From assembly GCA_900550465.1 (NCBI GenBank), contig URSC01000014.1, positions 1 through 64,000 of the forward strand: a DNA stretch of 64,000 bases, in the 5' to 3' direction. Below, one piece after another: positions 1-7,563 of the stretch. Position 1 is the stretch's first letter; each line of letters starts with the position of its first letter. The position numbers and the translations under genes are program-made. This DNA is from an uncultured Alistipes sp. Lineage in GTDB: Bacteria; Bacteroidota; Bacteroidia; Bacteroidales; UBA932. A model generated the notes under the pieces. It worked only from the letters and a program-made list of their open reading frames with translations. It was not told where the DNA came from and searched no databases.

Positions 1-284
1 AGTTAATTTTTGCAGCAGCCATCTCACTGCTGCTCTGCGCCGGAGGGGCAGTCCTCTGGGCGCACGTCTCCTCCGATGAGTTCTTCGATGCAAATGCAGA
101 GGCACTAATTGATACACGTGGCGTGAACTACAATATCGTCGACTGCTACTCAGAATCTGATCATACCGGCAAGTCTGGAGATTCTTATTATGACTGCGGC
201 AAATGCGAAAGAATAACCGGTGCTAAAGGGGACGGAAAAAGAAGAGAATGTGTAGTAATAGATGGTGGAGGAGGCACAGACTGA
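1..284 (+). CDS. NVEALA-like secreted peptide, 5' end outside window
   Basis: This is the 3' part of a small secreted-peptide gene; reading begins in the codon after the second base and stops with TGA at 282. The visible N-terminus (LIFAAAISLLLCAGGAVLWA) is nearly the same as that of the complete paralogue at 2916, so only about two or three codons are missing. After the hydrophobic signal segment comes SSDEFFDANAEAL, which resembles the NVEALA signature seen next to BF3164-type propeller lipoproteins. The mature part has four cysteines spaced C-x16-C-x2-C-x14-C and a Gly-rich tail. The next propeller gene starts 4 nt after its stop, so the two are probably cotranscribed. Role unknown; a secreted or surface peptide is inferred. 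Confidence 0.75.
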   Translation, partial: LIFAAAISLLLCAGGAVLWAHVSSDEFFDANAEALIDTRGVNYNIVDCYSESDHTGKSGDSYYDCGKCERITGAKGDGKRRECVVIDGGGGTD

Positions 285-288
285 AGTT

Positions 289-1290
289 ATGATGAACAGG
301 CTTATTCCCCTTATGCTGTTGATATGGTTGCTGCCTGGGTGCAGCAACCATTCCTTTGAAGTGATCAAGAAGTTTCCGGTGGAAAATAGTATCGGGCCAG
401 TAAAGACAATCGAATATGACGTAGTAAACTACCCTATCTGGGAGATTGCCGAAATCGGAGATTTTTATCTATTGTCTTTATTTAGTGATACAGGATTCGG
501 TTTTGCTGTCACGGATAAGTCCTTCAACCAGATAAGCAGACTTTGCCGCTTAGGCAACGGGCCCGGAGAGTTTCTGAGCACTGAATTCAGGGGCCTGATT
601 TCAGTGTCTGAAGATACTTTGAAGTTTTACGTACACGACCTGCTCAAAGGACGCCGCTGCATCGCTGCAGTATGCCTTAAATCAGGTAAAAGCAAGATAA
701 CCGAGACAGACAGCTTCGCCCCATGGACAAGGGCATACTATCCGCTTGGAAATGGAAAATATTTAATAAGCAACAATAACAACCGTTACTACCTGACAGA
801 CAACTCAGGGAATAAAACGTATTTCGAAGGCTGGGGAGATGACATAAACGAAGCCGTGGAAAATCAGGAATGGTACATTCCTGACATCCAGTCAACAGAA
901 ACCTTCAATTCCGACAGCTCGAGACTCCTGATTAACGACAGGAATTCTCCTGCCTTATGGGTTCACTCTACTGATGGAACACTTGTCAAGAATGTCTATA
1001 TTGGAAAAGGTCCCGAAGATTTGGATCGCGATACATATAGGGGCGGACATTTAGGCGCTTCATACTTGGGCGATGACAGCATCGTTACTATGTATGTCGA
1101 ATCCGATGACATGGGGGAAACTGACAGCTCATGGCTGCTTATATTCGACAAAGACCTGAATCCCAAGGCAAGACTCTCACTCCAAGGGGAAAACAAAGGC
1201 TTTACTCTCAACCGGAAGACAGGAATACTTCTCATGCTCGGATATGATTACGAGGAAATTCGTGTATACGACTTGTCTGAATGGCTATGA
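289..1290 (+). CDS. BF3164-like six-bladed beta-propeller lipoprotein (paralogue 1)
   Basis: The protein has 333 aa. A longer reading frame opens at 262, but the signal peptide MMNRLIPLMLLIWLLPGC begins at 289, which leaves a 4-nt gap to the preceding peptide gene, so I chose 289 (292 is also possible). The LPGC lipobox predicts a lipoprotein. Family marks shared with the paralogues downstream are RLGNGPGEFL (the G-R/N-x-P-x-E loop), NNRYYLTDN, FEGWGDDINEAVEN and a C-terminal YDLSEWL. These fit the TolB-like/BF3164 six-bladed propeller family, which has no known enzymatic activity; such folds usually bind proteins or ligands. It sits between peptide genes. The stop overlaps the start of a decayed small-lipoprotein gene (ATGA). 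Confidence 0.8.
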   Translation: MMNRLIPLMLLIWLLPGCSNHSFEVIKKFPVENSIGPVKTIEYDVVNYPIWEIAEIGDFYLLSLFSDTGFGFAVTDKSFNQISRLCRLGNGPGEFLSTEFRGLISVSEDTLKFYVHDLLKGRRCIAAVCLKSGKSKITETDSFAPWTRAYYPLGNGKYLISNNNNRYYLTDNSGNKTYFEGWGDDINEAVENQEWYIPDIQSTETFNSDSSRLLINDRNSPALWVHSTDGTLVKNVYIGKGPEDLDRDTYRGGHLGASYLGDDSIVTMYVESDDMGETDSSWLLIFDKDLNPKARLSLQGENKGFTLNRKTGILLMLGYDYEEIRVYDLSEWL

Positions 1291-1336
1291 AAACTATACC
1301 TTACTAACAGCAGCAGTAAGACAAATCTATTTATAA
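1287..1336 (+). pseudogene. Remnant of the small lipoprotein gene found complete at 2631
   Basis: Starting at the ATGA overlap with the propeller stop, the sequence matches the first ~30 nt of the 2631 gene (start, Lys/Thr codons, then the ACAGCAGC...GTAA stretch). It then jumps to that gene's last ~20 nt (GTAAGACAAATCT, then a stop). The junction falls on a short repeat (GCAGTAA/GCGGTAA), as expected for deletion between short direct repeats. Frame is broken by an early stop. Confidence 0.55.
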
Positions 1337-1369
1337 ACAACATTACATCATTAACCAACAATCACTTTT

Positions 1370-1645
1370 ATGAAAAATTTAATTATTTTCAGCAGTATAT
1401 CTTTCCTACTCTGCACAGGCGGAATAGCTATCAAGGCACACATCACTTCTGATGATTTCCTGAACGCAAATGCAGAGGCTCTCTTAGAAAGCAGGAGCCT
1501 TCCAGATATAACTGTCAATTGTTTCATGGAAACCGAATTCAAAATGGGGCATTCATTCTATTATTGCTTTGACTGTAGGAGATATATTAATGCAGCAGGT
1601 ATCGGAAAAATGATGACATGTCAACTTAACTTTAATCAAGAGTGA
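1370..1645 (+). CDS. NVEALA-like secreted Cys4 peptide (paralogue 2)
   Basis: A 91-aa protein with a hydrophobic signal segment (residues 1-22), then SDDFLNANAEALLESR, which matches the NVEALA-type motif as N-A-E-A-L. The mature region has four cysteines with C-x14-C-x2-C-x14-C spacing, the same layout as the other two peptides although the residues between differ. The signal and NVEALA segments are conserved while the rest varies, a pattern expected of an exported peptide with a fixed targeting leader. The following propeller gene begins 11 nt after the stop, or overlaps it if GTG 1642 is used. Function unknown. Confidence 0.75.
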   Translation: MKNLIIFSSISFLLCTGGIAIKAHITSDDFLNANAEALLESRSLPDITVNCFMETEFKMGHSFYYCFDCRRYINAAGIGKMMTCQLNFNQE

Positions 1646-1656
1646 AAATAGTAAAG

Positions 1657-2634
1657 ATGAATAAAAGATACTTCTGGATTATAGTAGCAATATTCGCGCT
1701 ATACTCTTGTGCTAAAAGGGAATATTACACCATCCATTCTTTTCCAAAGGAGGGGGATGCCATACTCCTAAAAGAAATCAAGTATGACCCTACAGAATAT
1801 TTTTTGGCTGATATTTCGTGGGCTAACGGATATTGGATATATGAACTACGAGATGAACCATTTTTCATATTGTTGGATAGGGATTTAAACGAAATTGCCC
1901 ACTTTGGTAGAAAAGGTAATAGCCCGAATGAGTTTCTGTCTCCTATGTTGTCCAATGTGATAAGCGACTCTAACGCAGTGAATATTTACTTCTATGACTG
2001 GGATAAGGGACGGCTTTACAACGCATCCGTAAACAAAAACAACGGAGACGTGCACATCTCGGAACTAAAAGACTTCGGCAAGAGCATGCGCTACGTTCGC
2101 GCTCTGGATGACGGACGCTATATATGCAGCGCTGAGAACAATAGGTACTATTTTCTGGAAAAGAATGGAGAGGAGCACTATCTGGAAGGATGGGGAAATG
2201 AAGTGAACGAAGCAGTAGAACTGTCTTCCACTTATGTCCCCACATTTCAGTCACGTTCTGATGTAAGCCCTGACAACAACTTGTTTGCCGTATACAGTAT
2301 CAGTCATCAAGTTTTAATCCTGCATGACATGAACGGGAAGCGCATCAACACTGTCTACATCTCCAAAGAGCCGGATATGGGACTTTACGACAGTGATGTC
2401 GGATCATTCAACGGCATCACGTTTCTAGGAGATGTAATAGTGGCATTATACGAGTCAGTGGAAGATGAATGCTCATACCTGATGGTATTCGATCGGGAAC
2501 TGTCTCCATTAAAGCGGTACAGACTTCCCATCGACGGAAACATCCTTACCGGCAATCCTGAAGAAGGCGTTGTCACTGTACTCAGTTACGATGACGAGAA
2601 AATGTACTGCTACGACTTATCCGAATGGCTATGA
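1657..2634 (+). CDS. BF3164-like six-bladed beta-propeller lipoprotein (paralogue 2)
   Basis: 325 aa from ATG 1657 (MNKRYFWIIVAIFALYSC, lipobox LYSC). An in-frame GTG at 1642 overlaps the peptide stop and is the alternative start. Shared family marks: RKGNSPNEFLSPML, NNRYYFLEKNG, LEGWGNEVNEAVEL, YDDEKMYCYDLSEWL. From about 2000 onward its DNA is nearly identical to the paralogue at 5569, while the N-terminal third is much more diverged, which points to gene conversion or a partial recent duplication. Predicted periplasmic or surface lipoprotein; ligand unknown. The stop overlaps the next small lipoprotein start by ATGA. Confidence 0.8.
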   Translation: MNKRYFWIIVAIFALYSCAKREYYTIHSFPKEGDAILLKEIKYDPTEYFLADISWANGYWIYELRDEPFFILLDRDLNEIAHFGRKGNSPNEFLSPMLSNVISDSNAVNIYFYDWDKGRLYNASVNKNNGDVHISELKDFGKSMRYVRALDDGRYICSAENNRYYFLEKNGEEHYLEGWGNEVNEAVELSSTYVPTFQSRSDVSPDNNLFAVYSISHQVLILHDMNGKRINTVYISKEPDMGLYDSDVGSFNGITFLGDVIVALYESVEDECSYLMVFDRELSPLKRYRLPIDGNILTGNPEEGVVTVLSYDDEKMYCYDLSEWL

Positions 2635-2882
2635 GAACAATGTACTTTCTGACAGCAGCGGCGGTAACTCTGCCGTTGCTTCTGTCCGGCTGCGGTTCCC
2701 GTCACGACGTGAAGAGCACGATGCGTCAGATGAGGGAGTCCAACTCTTTCATACCGGACGACAGCCGCTTCCACACTTTTCTGACAGGCAATGACGGCAG
2801 GCCGGTATTCATCGGAGACCCCTACGTCTCGAAAAGCATGTGGGACCTCTTCATGTCTGCGGTAAGACAAATCTGCCTGTAA
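2631..2882 (+). CDS. Small lipoprotein of the propeller array
   Basis: 83 aa from ATG 2631, which overlaps the upstream stop (an in-frame ATG at 2625 also exists). Signal peptide with the clear lipobox LLLSGC, then a short mature domain of about 63 residues ending SMWDLFMSAVRQICL. I do not recognise the family. It is the only apparently complete member of a gene seen as remnants after the propellers at 289, 3154 and 4423; the remnants at 4292 and 5431 keep a different 3' end reading WDTLF. This copy may itself be shortened. Translational coupling to the propeller suggests a joint role. Confidence 0.6.
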   Translation: MRTMYFLTAAAVTLPLLLSGCGSRHDVKSTMRQMRESNSFIPDDSRFHTFLTGNDGRPVFIGDPYVSKSMWDLFMSAVRQICL

Positions 2883-2915
2883 AACAATATTAATTGACTA
2901 TTTGATTTTAACCTT

Positions 2916-3203
2916 ATGAAAAAGTTAATTTTTGCAGCAGCCATCTCACTGCTGCTCTGCGCCGGAGGGGCAGTCCTTTTGGCACACGTCTCCTCCGATG
3001 AGTTTTTGAATGCCAATGCTGCACTTCTTGCAAGAGAATCCGACAAGGATGACGACATATATTGTTTCGATGATTACCAATTTAGAGTTGGAGCCACTGT
3101 TATAAAATGCAATGAAGACGGCACGTGTGAAAAAGAATACAACAATATAGGCCATGGAGAACACGAACGCTGCGAGTCCTTCAAAAGTCCGGAAGGTCAG
3201 TAG
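2916..3203 (+). CDS. NVEALA-like secreted Cys4 peptide (paralogue 3)
   Basis: 95 aa starting MKKLIFAAAISLLLCAGGAV, a hydrophobic signal segment, then SSDEFLNANAALLARESD in the NVEALA position. Four cysteines with C-x14-C-x5-C-x14-C spacing. The leader DNA is almost identical to that of the partial gene at the window start, so these two are recent duplicates with different mature parts. Its last 50 nt overlap the start of the next propeller gene in another frame. Function unknown; an exported peptide is inferred from the leader and context. Confidence 0.75.
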   Translation: MKKLIFAAAISLLLCAGGAVLLAHVSSDEFLNANAALLARESDKDDDIYCFDDYQFRVGATVIKCNEDGTCEKEYNNIGHGEHERCESFKSPEGQ

Positions 3204-4194
3204 ACTGCTCATGACAGCCGCTGTCTGTCTTGCTTTTGCAGGCTGCGGTGAGCAGAAGGAACGAGTCATCAGGCATTTTCCAAGTACCGATACACTCGCT
3301 TACGAGGCCTTGAGATATGACCCTGTGGTATGTAATATGGCCACACTCAACTATGCAGGGGACTGGTGGATAACTACAAACAGGCATGGAAACGACAACT
3401 GCATGTCCGTTCTTGACAGCCGCCTCCGGCCCGTTACCGGATTCGGCATGATTGGACGAGGACCGCAGGAATGGCTGGTTCCTTGTTTTGCCGGGCTTCA
3501 GAAAAGCGATGCGGACTCCCTTCTCTATGTCATGGTAAGAGACTGGCCCGAGGGGAAATTGTATAAGACTGTGGTAAACCTCGAAAGCGAAGGATATGAG
3601 GTCAGCCTTATCAAGGACTTCGGTATCTCGATGAGGGCAATATACAGGCTGGGTGACAGCACCTACTTATGCAATGGGGACAACAACCGGTACTACCTGC
3701 TCGATGAAACAACTGGTGACAGAACTTTTCTGGAAGGCTGGGACGAGAACATCCACGAAGCAGCGGAAAACAACAGTCTGTTCATTCCGGAAATCCAGAC
3801 TCTGGAATCATTGTCTCCGGACTCCTCCCAAGTCATTATATACGGGCTGGAGGTACCGGTTCTGTACCTGCATGACCTGGATGACGGCAGCCTGAGATAT
3901 AGGATATGCATCGGGAATAATCTGGATGCACTCATGAGCGATGACAGAATGGATTACTTTGCCGGAGCATATATCGGAGACGGGTACACAGCAGCAGTAT
4001 ACTGCAATATGGATGTACGTTCCGGTGAAGTAGAATCGTTCCTTATGATGTTCGACCGGAACATGAAACTAAAGAACGCCTACGCCATACCTCCCGCAGA
4101 CTACGTGACATTCAATACAGACAAATCCATCCTTGCATGCCTGAGTTACGTTGACGAGACTGTATATCTTTTTGACCTGAACGGACTGCCATGA
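3154..4194 (+). CDS. BF3164-like six-bladed beta-propeller lipoprotein (paralogue 3)
   Basis: 346 aa. The start at 3154 lies inside the upstream peptide gene (50-nt overlap). I kept it because the next ATG (3211) would leave a signal peptide without a basic n-region, whereas 3154 gives KVRKVSRLLMTAAVCLAFAGC with a proper lipobox. Family marks: MIGRGPQEWLVP, NNRYYLLDE, LEGWDENIHEAAEN and a C-terminal YVDETVYLFDL. Predicted lipoprotein of the same paralogous set; partner unknown. It is followed by a 228-nt gap that holds a remnant of the small lipoprotein gene. Confidence 0.8.
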   Translation: MENTNAASPSKVRKVSRLLMTAAVCLAFAGCGEQKERVIRHFPSTDTLAYEALRYDPVVCNMATLNYAGDWWITTNRHGNDNCMSVLDSRLRPVTGFGMIGRGPQEWLVPCFAGLQKSDADSLLYVMVRDWPEGKLYKTVVNLESEGYEVSLIKDFGISMRAIYRLGDSTYLCNGDNNRYYLLDETTGDRTFLEGWDENIHEAAENNSLFIPEIQTLESLSPDSSQVIIYGLEVPVLYLHDLDDGSLRYRICIGNNLDALMSDDRMDYFAGAYIGDGYTAAVYCNMDVRSGEVESFLMMFDRNMKLKNAYAIPPADYVTFNTDKSILACLSYVDETVYLFDLNGLP

Positions 4195-4291
4195 CTGCAT
4201 GCGCCCGAGTTTCTGCACTGAAAAAGATAACAACTTCCTTTGATTTTTAAAATGTTTGAGTTATATTTGACACAACTAAAACGACCTACTC

Positions 4292-4402
4292 ATGAAAACT
4301 ATTTCATCACCATATACTTACCGAAAGTCCTGGCTGCGGATCCGTATGGATTCTATGGACGTGGCACTGAGCCAATTTATTCTATGGGACACTTTATTTT
4401 GA
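4292..4402 (+). pseudogene. Remnant of small lipoprotein gene
   Basis: The block GGCTGCGGATCCGTATG and everything after it down to a TGGGACACTTTATTTT end are shared almost base for base with 5431-5551, and the first codons (ATGAAAACTAT) match too. The signal-peptide middle is scrambled. This is the only recognisable content of the 228-nt gap 4195-4422. It shows that the propeller array once had a small lipoprotein gene after this unit as well. Confidence 0.55.
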
Positions 4403-4422
4403 TTAATTAAAAAGACAGTACA

Positions 4423-5427
4423 GTGAAACGCATATTAAAAATTTTCCTACTTGCGCTCATTCCATGCGGATGCATGCACAAGGAGAATACACTCATCCGC
4501 AAATTCCCGGACGAAGAGTTGCTGTGGCCTGTGAAAACCGTGCATTTCGACCCCTTAAAAACCAACATTATGACTATTGATTATGCCACAGATGGTCTTT
4601 GGGTATGCAAGCTTGTCCATGGCGGCGAAAACTGCTTTGCGGTCATTAATACTGATCTTGATATTATTGCCAAATTCGGCAAAGAGGGAAGAGGACCGGA
4701 TGAGTTCAACACTCCTTTCTTTTCAGGGTTCAACTCCCTCACGGGAGACTCCCTCTCCGTCAATATAAGAGACTGGAGCATGGGACGGCTTTACAACGTA
4801 TCCGTATGCCTTTCCGATGGAGGAACAAGCACTACTCTGCTGAAAGATTTCGGGAAACCGATGAGAGCGGTTTACCCACTCGGAGAGAACTTCTACCTAT
4901 GCAACGGTGACAACAACAGATATTATTTTGCCGGACCTGACGGGAAAACAGAATATCTTGAAGGATGGGATGAGGAATTCAATGAGGTCGTTGAGAACAA
5001 TGAATGGTTTATTCCCGACAACCAGACAAGCCAAGTGCTGTCCGAGAACGGCTCGGCCCTGTACGTATACAGTCTCGCCTTTCCCATAATATACAAGCAC
5101 TCCATTGAAGACGGTAGATTGATGAATAAAAAAATCCTGTTTCACAATCAAAAACAACTTATTAAGGAACAAATAAGCGCATACTTTCAAGTTGCCGGTT
5201 TCTACAACGGACATTTCATAGCCTTCTACAGAGAGGAACGGGCTGGTGATGCTGACAAAAACAGATTGCTCGTATTTGACAGAGACCTGAATCCGGTCAT
5301 AGCATACAATGTGGAGAATATGAATGATTTTGCCATAAACAGCGACTCCGGGTTAATGATGGCAGTAAACTACGACGAGGAACTGATAAGATACTACGAT
5401 ATGTCCACTATTGATGATAAATTATAA
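4423..5427 (+). CDS. BF3164-like six-bladed beta-propeller lipoprotein (paralogue 4)
   Basis: 334 aa with a GTG start at 4423; the matching position before paralogue 5 (ACAATGAAAC versus ACAGTGAAAC) supports this start. Signal peptide MKRILKIFLLALIPCGC, with the lipid-modified Cys either in IPC or in CGC. Family marks: KEGRGPDEFNTPFF, NNRYYFAGPDG, LEGWDEEFNEVVEN. Unlike units 1-3 it has no NVEALA-like peptide gene in front; the space is taken by a lipoprotein remnant. Predicted surface or periplasmic binding propeller; ligand unknown. Confidence 0.8.
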   Translation: MKRILKIFLLALIPCGCMHKENTLIRKFPDEELLWPVKTVHFDPLKTNIMTIDYATDGLWVCKLVHGGENCFAVINTDLDIIAKFGKEGRGPDEFNTPFFSGFNSLTGDSLSVNIRDWSMGRLYNVSVCLSDGGTSTTLLKDFGKPMRAVYPLGENFYLCNGDNNRYYFAGPDGKTEYLEGWDEEFNEVVENNEWFIPDNQTSQVLSENGSALYVYSLAFPIIYKHSIEDGRLMNKKILFHNQKQLIKEQISAYFQVAGFYNGHFIAFYREERAGDADKNRLLVFDRDLNPVIAYNVENMNDFAINSDSGLMMAVNYDEELIRYYDMSTIDDKL

Positions 5428-5430
5428 CAC

Positions 5431-5551
5431 ATGAAAACTATACTGACTGCAGCAGTGGTAACCCTGCCGCTGCTTCTGTCCGGCTGCGGATCCGTATGAA
5501 TTCTATAGACGTGGCACTGAGCCTATTTATCTATGGGACACTTTATTTTAA
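5431..5551 (+). pseudogene. Remnant of small lipoprotein gene with intact signal peptide
   Basis: ATG 5431 opens MKTILTAAVVTLPLLLSGC, clearly the signal peptide and lipobox of the 2631 gene, but a TGA follows two codons after the GCG triplet. Just after, in another frame, the DNA reads EFYRRGTEPIYLWDTLF then stop, a plausible lipoprotein C-terminus. A frame-breaking internal deletion explains both. Confidence 0.6.
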
Positions 5552-5568
5552 CTAATTTAAATAGTACA

Positions 5569-6552
5569 ATGAAACATTTTATTTTTATAACAGCTGCTTT
5601 CATAGCCTTGTCCGTACTTAGTTCTTGTACGGACAAGGATTATGACGTTGTCAAGTCTTTCCCCGAGGAAGGAGAGGCCACACTAGTCATGGAAATTCCG
5701 TATAACCCCACTGAGTACTTTCTGTCCAGCATTACATGGACTGACGGATACTGGGTCTACCGACTCAGAGATGAACCTTTTTTTGTACTGCTTGACAGCA
5801 ATTTCAATGAAATTACCCGCTTTGGCAGAAAAGGTAATGGCCCGAATGAGTTTCTGTCACCTATGCTGTCAAAAGTCACCTCCGGGACTGACTCAGTTGA
5901 CGTTTGTTTCTATGACTGGAGCAAGGGACGGCTTTACAACGCATCCGTGAACAAAAACAACGGAGACGTGCACATCTCGGAACTAAAAGACTTTGGAAAG
6001 AGAATGCGCTACGTTAGCGCACTGGATGATGGACGCTATATTTGCAGCGCCGAGAATAACCGGTACTATTTTCTGGAAAAGAATGGCCAGGAACACTATC
6101 TTGAAGGCTGGGGTGATGAAGTTAACGAGGCTGTAGAACTGTCTTCCACCTATGTCCCCACATTTCAGTCCCTCTCTGCTATAAGCCCTGACAACAATTT
6201 GTTTGCCGTATACAGCATCAGTCATCAAGTTTTAATCCTGCATGACATGAACGGGAAGCGCCTCAACACTGTCTACATCTCCAAAGAGCCGGATATGGGA
6301 CTTTACGACAGCGAAATAGGATCATTCAACGACATCGTGTTTATAGGAGATACTATCGTGGCTCTATACGAATCCGTAGAAGACGAGTGCTCATACCTGA
6401 TGGTATTTGACAGGAAGCTGTCTCCATTAAAGCGGTACAGACTTCCCATCAACGGAGACACAATGACCGGTAATCCGAAGAAAGGCGTTGTCACTGTACT
6501 CAGTTACGATGACGAGAAAATGTACTGCTACGACTTATCCGAATGGCTATGA
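5569..6552 (+). CDS. BF3164-like six-bladed beta-propeller lipoprotein (paralogue 5)
   Basis: 327 aa from ATG 5569; an upstream in-frame ATG (5533) lies inside the lipoprotein remnant and would bury the signal peptide. Lipobox LSSC after MKHFIFITAAFIALSV. Family marks: RKGNGPNEFLSPML, NNRYYFLEKNG, LEGWGDEVNEAVEL. From roughly 5925 to the stop it is nearly identical in DNA to paralogue 2 (about 2015-2634), including the stop/ATGA junction, while the first ~350 nt are well diverged. This mosaic pattern suggests gene conversion. It is translationally coupled to the next propeller gene. Confidence 0.8.
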   Translation: MKHFIFITAAFIALSVLSSCTDKDYDVVKSFPEEGEATLVMEIPYNPTEYFLSSITWTDGYWVYRLRDEPFFVLLDSNFNEITRFGRKGNGPNEFLSPMLSKVTSGTDSVDVCFYDWSKGRLYNASVNKNNGDVHISELKDFGKRMRYVSALDDGRYICSAENNRYYFLEKNGQEHYLEGWGDEVNEAVELSSTYVPTFQSLSAISPDNNLFAVYSISHQVLILHDMNGKRLNTVYISKEPDMGLYDSEIGSFNDIVFIGDTIVALYESVEDECSYLMVFDRKLSPLKRYRLPINGDTMTGNPKKGVVTVLSYDDEKMYCYDLSEWL

Positions 6553-7553
6553 GAACAAAAGCACTGCTCACTCTGCTTTTGCCTCTCGCTCTTGCATCCT
6601 GCAGCGACAGATATTTTAACGGGGAGAGACACTTTGGGCTGGAGTTTGAAAAGGATTGTGCCCTGAGCCGAGGACGGGAGATGATGGATGTATTCGGCGG
6701 AGGAGGGGTGTATGTCGTGGACTCACTTCTTATCGTCACCGGTAACAATCAGACTGCAGGGTATTTCTGGAATGTGTACGGCCGACACAGCGGGAAGTTC
6801 ATAAAATCCATGCTGAGGCACGGACGCGGCCCGTCGGAAGTGCTCTATCCGGCCTACAACGGACAATATGAATACGAGGACGGGGACATCGTGGCGTATT
6901 TCTACGATTCGGGACTTTCAAAGGTTCTGAAGATAAACATAACTGAGTCCCTGGACAGGACCGATGACGTCATTGAGGATGTATGCGGCCTCGGATATGA
7001 CAGCTATCCTTATTACATCGACTCCGATGGCAAGACAATATCCTCGCTGTATGTGCAGGAGGAAGGCGCACTTTCCCTGGACGGGATGCAGATATACAGG
7101 AACATCAGTCCGGAGTACAGGCAGACGGCAGCCTTCAACTTAAGTTACAACCCGACACTGGGCAAGGTCTGCTTGACGTACAGCTATGCGGACCAAGTTC
7201 AGATTTTGGATATGCATGGAAAAGGTATGCTCCTCTCTCCCATGCAGGACAGCGGATGGGAAAATGTCATCGGGCATCCTGTATCCGGATCCACCAAGAT
7301 ATGCTACGGGACACTCAGAACGACAGACTCGTACATATACGCCGGATACATAGGACGCACACTGGACGGGATGATGGAGGATGGAGGTGTATACTGCAGC
7401 GAGATTCATGTATTCGACTGGAACGGAAAGGCGGTGGCCCGTATCATCCCGGATAAAAAAATCACATCGTTCGATGTCGATCCGACAGACAGTATAATTT
7501 ACTGCATGACCGACGAAGAAAAATTATTACTATATTTACACCGCTTAACGTAA
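6549..7553 (+). CDS. BF3164-like propeller lipoprotein, divergent subgroup
   Basis: 334 aa from ATG 6549, overlapping the previous stop by ATGA (in-frame ATG at 6543 also possible). Signal peptide MRTKALLTLLLPLALASC. It keeps the loop RHGRGPSEVLYPAYNG but lacks the NNRYY and LEGW..NE marks of paralogues 1-5, so it belongs to a different branch of the family. It occupies the place where the small lipoprotein follows other propellers. It is the last gene before the TolC homologue (10-nt gap), linking the array to the exporter. Function unknown. Confidence 0.75.
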   Translation: MRTKALLTLLLPLALASCSDRYFNGERHFGLEFEKDCALSRGREMMDVFGGGGVYVVDSLLIVTGNNQTAGYFWNVYGRHSGKFIKSMLRHGRGPSEVLYPAYNGQYEYEDGDIVAYFYDSGLSKVLKINITESLDRTDDVIEDVCGLGYDSYPYYIDSDGKTISSLYVQEEGALSLDGMQIYRNISPEYRQTAAFNLSYNPTLGKVCLTYSYADQVQILDMHGKGMLLSPMQDSGWENVIGHPVSGSTKICYGTLRTTDSYIYAGYIGRTLDGMMEDGGVYCSEIHVFDWNGKAVARIIPDKKITSFDVDPTDSIIYCMTDEEKLLLYLHRLT

Positions 7554-7563
7554 TATAACCGAC

